A stretch of 64,000 nt of DNA from Craterostigma plantagineum (Eukaryota; Streptophyta; Magnoliopsida; Lamiales; Linderniaceae), in contig JAPQWV010000327.1 of the NCBI GenBank assembly GCA_027422505.1, forward strand, positions 248,001 through 312,000, in the 5' to 3' direction. The position numbers and the translations under genes are program-made. This document shows positions 57,529 through 64,000 of the stretch, in pieces. The first letter of the stretch is position 1. Each line of letters starts with the position of its first letter. The notes beneath the pieces were generated by a model that was given only the letters and a program-made list of their open reading frames with translations, was not told the DNA's origin and did no database searches.

Positions 57529-57714
57529 ATGACAATATGCACAGATATGTCGATCAAAGCCAAGAAATTGCATTTGCTCCCTTTCGTGACACCAGTCCGA
57601 GGAGGGACGATAAAGCGCAGAATCTTCTTACGTTTTCTCAACTTATTAGGCTTCAAGTGGATGCAAGCTGACGCTTTTGTGGCTGCTGAAAGCTGCGCTG
57701 CTATGTATCACTAA
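57529..57714 (+). CDS. Possible small peptide gene (61 residues), unknown
   Basis: The ORF starts at ATG 57529 after a good TATA element (57452-57460) and an A/C-rich 5' leader that looks like a plant 5' UTR. The product begins MTICTDMSIKAKKLHLLPF, is basic in the middle (GGTIKRRIFLRFLNLLGFKW) and ends AESCAAMYH. AATAAA at 57731 could serve polyadenylation. I do not recognise the family; it has no signal peptide. The promoter-like context argues for a real transcript, while the short length and transposon-rich surroundings argue against it. Confidence 0.35.
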   Translation: MTICTDMSIKAKKLHLLPFVTPVRGGTIKRRIFLRFLNLLGFKWMQADAFVAAESCAAMYH

Positions 57715-60261
57715 GCTCGTTTGTATGCTTAAAATAAATTTCCTCAGATGGGTTCGCATTTTTTAAGTGTTTAAATACTTTGAGAATACGTATACGGCGG
57801 TGTAATGAAGGTGTTCGTTGGTCTATTCCGTGTGTGGTGTAGTAAAGGAATAAGAAAGAAAAGAGCAACGGAAAACAGAGTGCTCATCTTTGAAGAGAGC
57901 TTTCCATTGCACCTCTGTGTTGTGTTGTGTGTGCTTTCAAAATGTTGTATTTCCTTGATTATCTATTATTATGAAATCATGCAATAACCGAACCAAGCCT
58001 ATGATTCTTTATCCGACTGAGACATTCTTTTAGCTTTACGTTAAGCCATGTCCAATCCCTATGCTCCACGTCCACGTGTCATTTTCAATACTCTGATTTT
58101 TCATAGACAGAGCAGAGTTGTGCTAATCCCACGCTGGCTTGGCTCTCCCACTAAATCGAAAATGGTCACCATTAAAATCTTAATGAGCTTTTTTGAATAT
58201 AATGTCCCAATTATAAAAGCCCAATACTTTTTATTTTCAAACGATAAAAGCCCAATACATTAGCTAGCATTATGGTCTTTCTGGCCTATTATCAAGGAGC
58301 AATTTTTTTATTACGGTGGATGAGAACTGAGAATTTATTTCAAATAATGTCTTGAGAAAACTCCAAACAAGATCGATAATTGAAGGATTATTATACAATC
58401 TCATCTTTTCTTTTTTTCTTGGGTCAATTCGAAATCAGGCCCTATTAAGGATTTGGTTTCGAATTCAGGCCCCATTTGAGAATTTTTTATGTTAAAGGAC
58501 CCATTTTGTGTGGTGTAAAAAAGTGGTATGAAAGATACATGAACTGATATAGAATGATCGTTTTGTGTTACAAAATTTGAACATACTGGTATGTCAAAGC
58601 AATAAAATGGTACTGTAGAAAATAAACTGGTATCAGATGATCGTAAACTGGTACCGGATTATGATTTTGTGGTACAGAATTTCAACATACTGGTATGTAA
58701 GAGCAATGAAGTGGTACTGCACAAAAATGGGTCCTTAAAACTAATTTTTTTGCCAAGAGTGCCTGAATACTACATGATAGTTATGAGAGGGCCTGAAATG
58801 AAAATTGCCCTTTTTTCTTTTTATATGATTCTTGTTCTACTCTACCACTACCACTTGACGCTGACAAAGCAGAATTACGAGGCAGCACTATATATAAATA
58901 AATAGTTAACAACTAATCAAGACAGAGTAATCATTAATAGCAGTCCAGCATTGTCCAGGTAAAACTATGCCGTTATATTATAATAATATAAAACACTAAC
59001 AAAACAAATAAGAATAAGAAAAACAAGAAAACAAAATTCTCCTCCAGCTGTTGAACTGTAATCGAATAAATTTAAAACTCGTGACAATGATTTCGTAAGC
59101 AAAAAAAAGCATAAGATTCCAAGAGAAACGATGCCTTCGATATAGCCCCAGTTGCAGTTCTCCTAATCTACGATTAAGTGATTTTTCATTCTATTTTATA
59201 TGTTAATTATCCTAAGCTTCAGAAAATAATATACTTGCACGGTTTTTTATATATGCTTTTAGATTAATCTTATAAATCTGATAAGTATCATTGTCATCTC
59301 AAGAAATGCATTAACTATTTATCAATTCGTGCCACTAAAACAATTTTAAAGGCTCTAAATTAAAGAATTTTGAGGGAAAGCTGTAAAGCTAAAGACCAAA
59401 CGTGTGTTTTGTGTGTGCATATGAATTAGTTAGCTTCACACCACATGTTTGTTTTGTCTATGTTCTGCCCACCATTTCAAGCAATATCCTCTCGTCAATC
59501 ACTTCCTTCCCAACTTAGGCGCTTGAAAGTCAAACCAAGTTAATAATTATTCTTTTATGCATTTACTAAAACGGCAGCATTTCTTGGTGATGCATTAAGC
59601 TATCTCATAAATGACCTAAGGTGAAAATCAAAGTAAAGAAAATCCGAACACAATAGTTATATTTTCAAACCACTAGTCAAGATTATCCAACCATCTCAAT
59701 ACACCTAATCTATATTATCCCCCTTTTTGCTTGAAAGTATTAATTTTAACTAAACTTTCCGACCAAAATGTCAAAGCGTGTGAGATGGACTTGGTCAATT
59801 AAAGCATTTATTATATTATATGATAATAATAAAAAAATATTTGCTTTTTTAAAAAAAAAAAAAAATTAGTCTTTGGCCTTTTCTTTTGTAGCATGTGTGC
59901 TTGTTGGTATTGTATATATCGAAATTGCCGTTATAATCATATGATAATTTCTACATCTCAATATATAATTAAAAAATTCACTCTCTCCTCTCCCTATTTT
60001 TCTCTCACTCTCTTTATAGTTGAATCCAATCCAAAAAACGACCTAACCATTGAAAACCATTTTCTTTTGGTTTCTCCCTTCATGATCCACATTCTGTCGA
60101 TAACGTAAAGCGAATCCCATGTAATAATCACGGATCTACGCCCTTAAACCGAACCAAAACCATGTCTTTTGGATCGATCTTTTTCACATTGTTTAATCGC
60201 CTTTCCCCAAAAAATATTATCGCCGTTTTTCTTTCAGGAAAATCACGAATCCTTTCACGAG
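57715..60261. other. Intergenic region before the NT-C2 gene
   Basis: Contains the MULE-type MITE listed separately, AT-rich DNA with chance ORFs, a poly(A) run near 59850, and the promoter and 5' UTR of the NT-C2 gene. The frame is open from 60169 but lacks an ATG before 60262. Confidence 0.4.
58421..58810. mobile_element. MULE-type MITE with 9-bp target duplication
   Basis: The left end GGGTCAATTCGAAATCAGG and the right end, reversed, GGGCAATTTTCATTTCAGG form a 22-bp imperfect inverted repeat. The 9-mer ttttttctt occurs immediately on both sides (58412-58420 and 58811-58819), as expected for Mutator-like elements, although it is low-complexity. The interior has a ~110-bp imperfect direct duplication (each with AACATACTGGTATGT). 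Non-coding. Confidence 0.75.
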
Positions 60262-63394
<3,133 letters not shown>

Positions 63395-64000
63395 GGTTCC
63401 TAGCCACTCCTTTTAACTGCTGCTGAATCAAGAATATGACCTGACTGAGAGAAATCTTTAAGCTGTATATCTTCTTACATACCTAACCCGAGATTGTGGT
63501 AACCTAAACTAAAGTAAACTTAGCCTTGTGAGTTTTGTCTTGTCTCATTTCGCAGTTGTTTGTCTTAGAAGTGTGCTGCTACTTGCTTCTACTGTAGGAT
63601 TGCGAAAAGATGCAGTCAATCGGTACTATGTTGTCTTTGTCTGGTTGTAACTGTTGACCTTTCCCAGGTGATGTTTTTTTATCCGACTAATGAATGCAGA
63701 TGTAAGTTTTTTAAGAGATGAAGTGTTCCCAGTTTTAACACACTTCTTAGTAATTCCTCGTACCAACTAAAAACAGAGCAGTTAACACAAGTCCATTCTC
63801 ATTAGAATCTGAGCACTTCATCTGCTCCTCCGATGTAAAAGCCTGTGTGAGGCTACTCTGTTTTTACCTCCTAGTATTCTACAGAGCTCTTCACTGTATT
63901 CCAAGCCCATGGAATGAAAACGTCTCTCTCTTGAAATGCCACGCCAGAAGAAGCTCTGCTTTTACATCATAGTATTCCGAAAAAGGAGCAATCTTGGAGA
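63395..64000. other. 3' flank at window end
   Basis: The NT-C2 3' UTR lies here. The last ~150 bases have a minus-strand frame without long coding signal, and a neighbouring gene may begin beyond the window. Nothing can be assigned. Confidence 0.3.

Noticed and set aside
63840..64000. Minus-strand frame near the window end (KAELLLAWHFKRETFSF then stop) as a possible last exon
   Set aside because: No splice context or family match; the rest would lie outside the window.

Overview
This is plant nuclear DNA, almost certainly from a eudicot. The genes have many short GT-AG introns in AT-rich surroundings, and the intergenic DNA is full of small MITE-type transposons. Every clear gene product matches a land-plant family: PYL abscisic-acid receptor, TBL xylan acetyltransferase, FEY-type SDR, DRB dsRNA-binding protein, DUF662, DUF4408/DUF761 and plant ADH-like 6. 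An asterid (Lamiales-like) source is only a guess. Intron-exon models were built by hand from splice sites and reading frame; each model closes in frame from start to stop.

Layout. 0.2-11.3 kb is a dense housekeeping block: 3' end of an organelle RRM protein (+), a small Lys-rich protein (-), a rhodanese/STR8-like protein (-), a divergently transcribed ADH-like 6 gene (+) with a solo LTR in intron 1, and the oligosaccharyltransferase subunit STT3 (+). 13.7-25.8 kb holds a DUF4408/DUF761 protein, FEY, a PCF11/PCFS4-like cleavage-polyadenylation factor and cytosolic fructose-bisphosphate aldolase (all +). 26-28.4 kb is a MITE cluster with two neighbouring hAT MITEs that keep perfect 8-bp target duplications. 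29-34 kb has a DUF662 coiled-coil protein, a GDSL lipase and a frameshifted LysM gene (all -). 37-41.4 kb has a PYL receptor with unusual gate-flanking residues and a TBL acetyltransferase (+).

41.4-53.6 kb is the most unusual part. The spacer between the TBL 3' end and the DRB start codon exists twice (41.40-42.50 kb and 49.78-51.26 kb). The first copy ends in a broken DRB start that runs directly into a short piece of TBL exon 5. Each copy carries one transposon that the other lacks: a SINE in the first, a Tourist-like MITE in the second. Between them lie a shortened G3BP-like NTF2 gene and a kinase-like gene lacking the catalytic HRD and DFG residues. This reads as the remains of a tandem TBL-DRB duplication that later decayed.

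53.9-55.8 kb is a START-like lipid-binding protein (-), convergent with the intact three-dsRBD DRB gene. 55.8-60.2 kb is gene-poor, with MITEs and one possible 61-residue peptide gene. 60.3-63.4 kb encodes an NT-C2 (EEIG1/EHBP1-type) protein with a stop-free, in-frame microsatellite intron.

The genes do not form one pathway; this is ordinary eukaryotic gene neighbourhood. No CRISPR array, viral genome or toxin system was seen.
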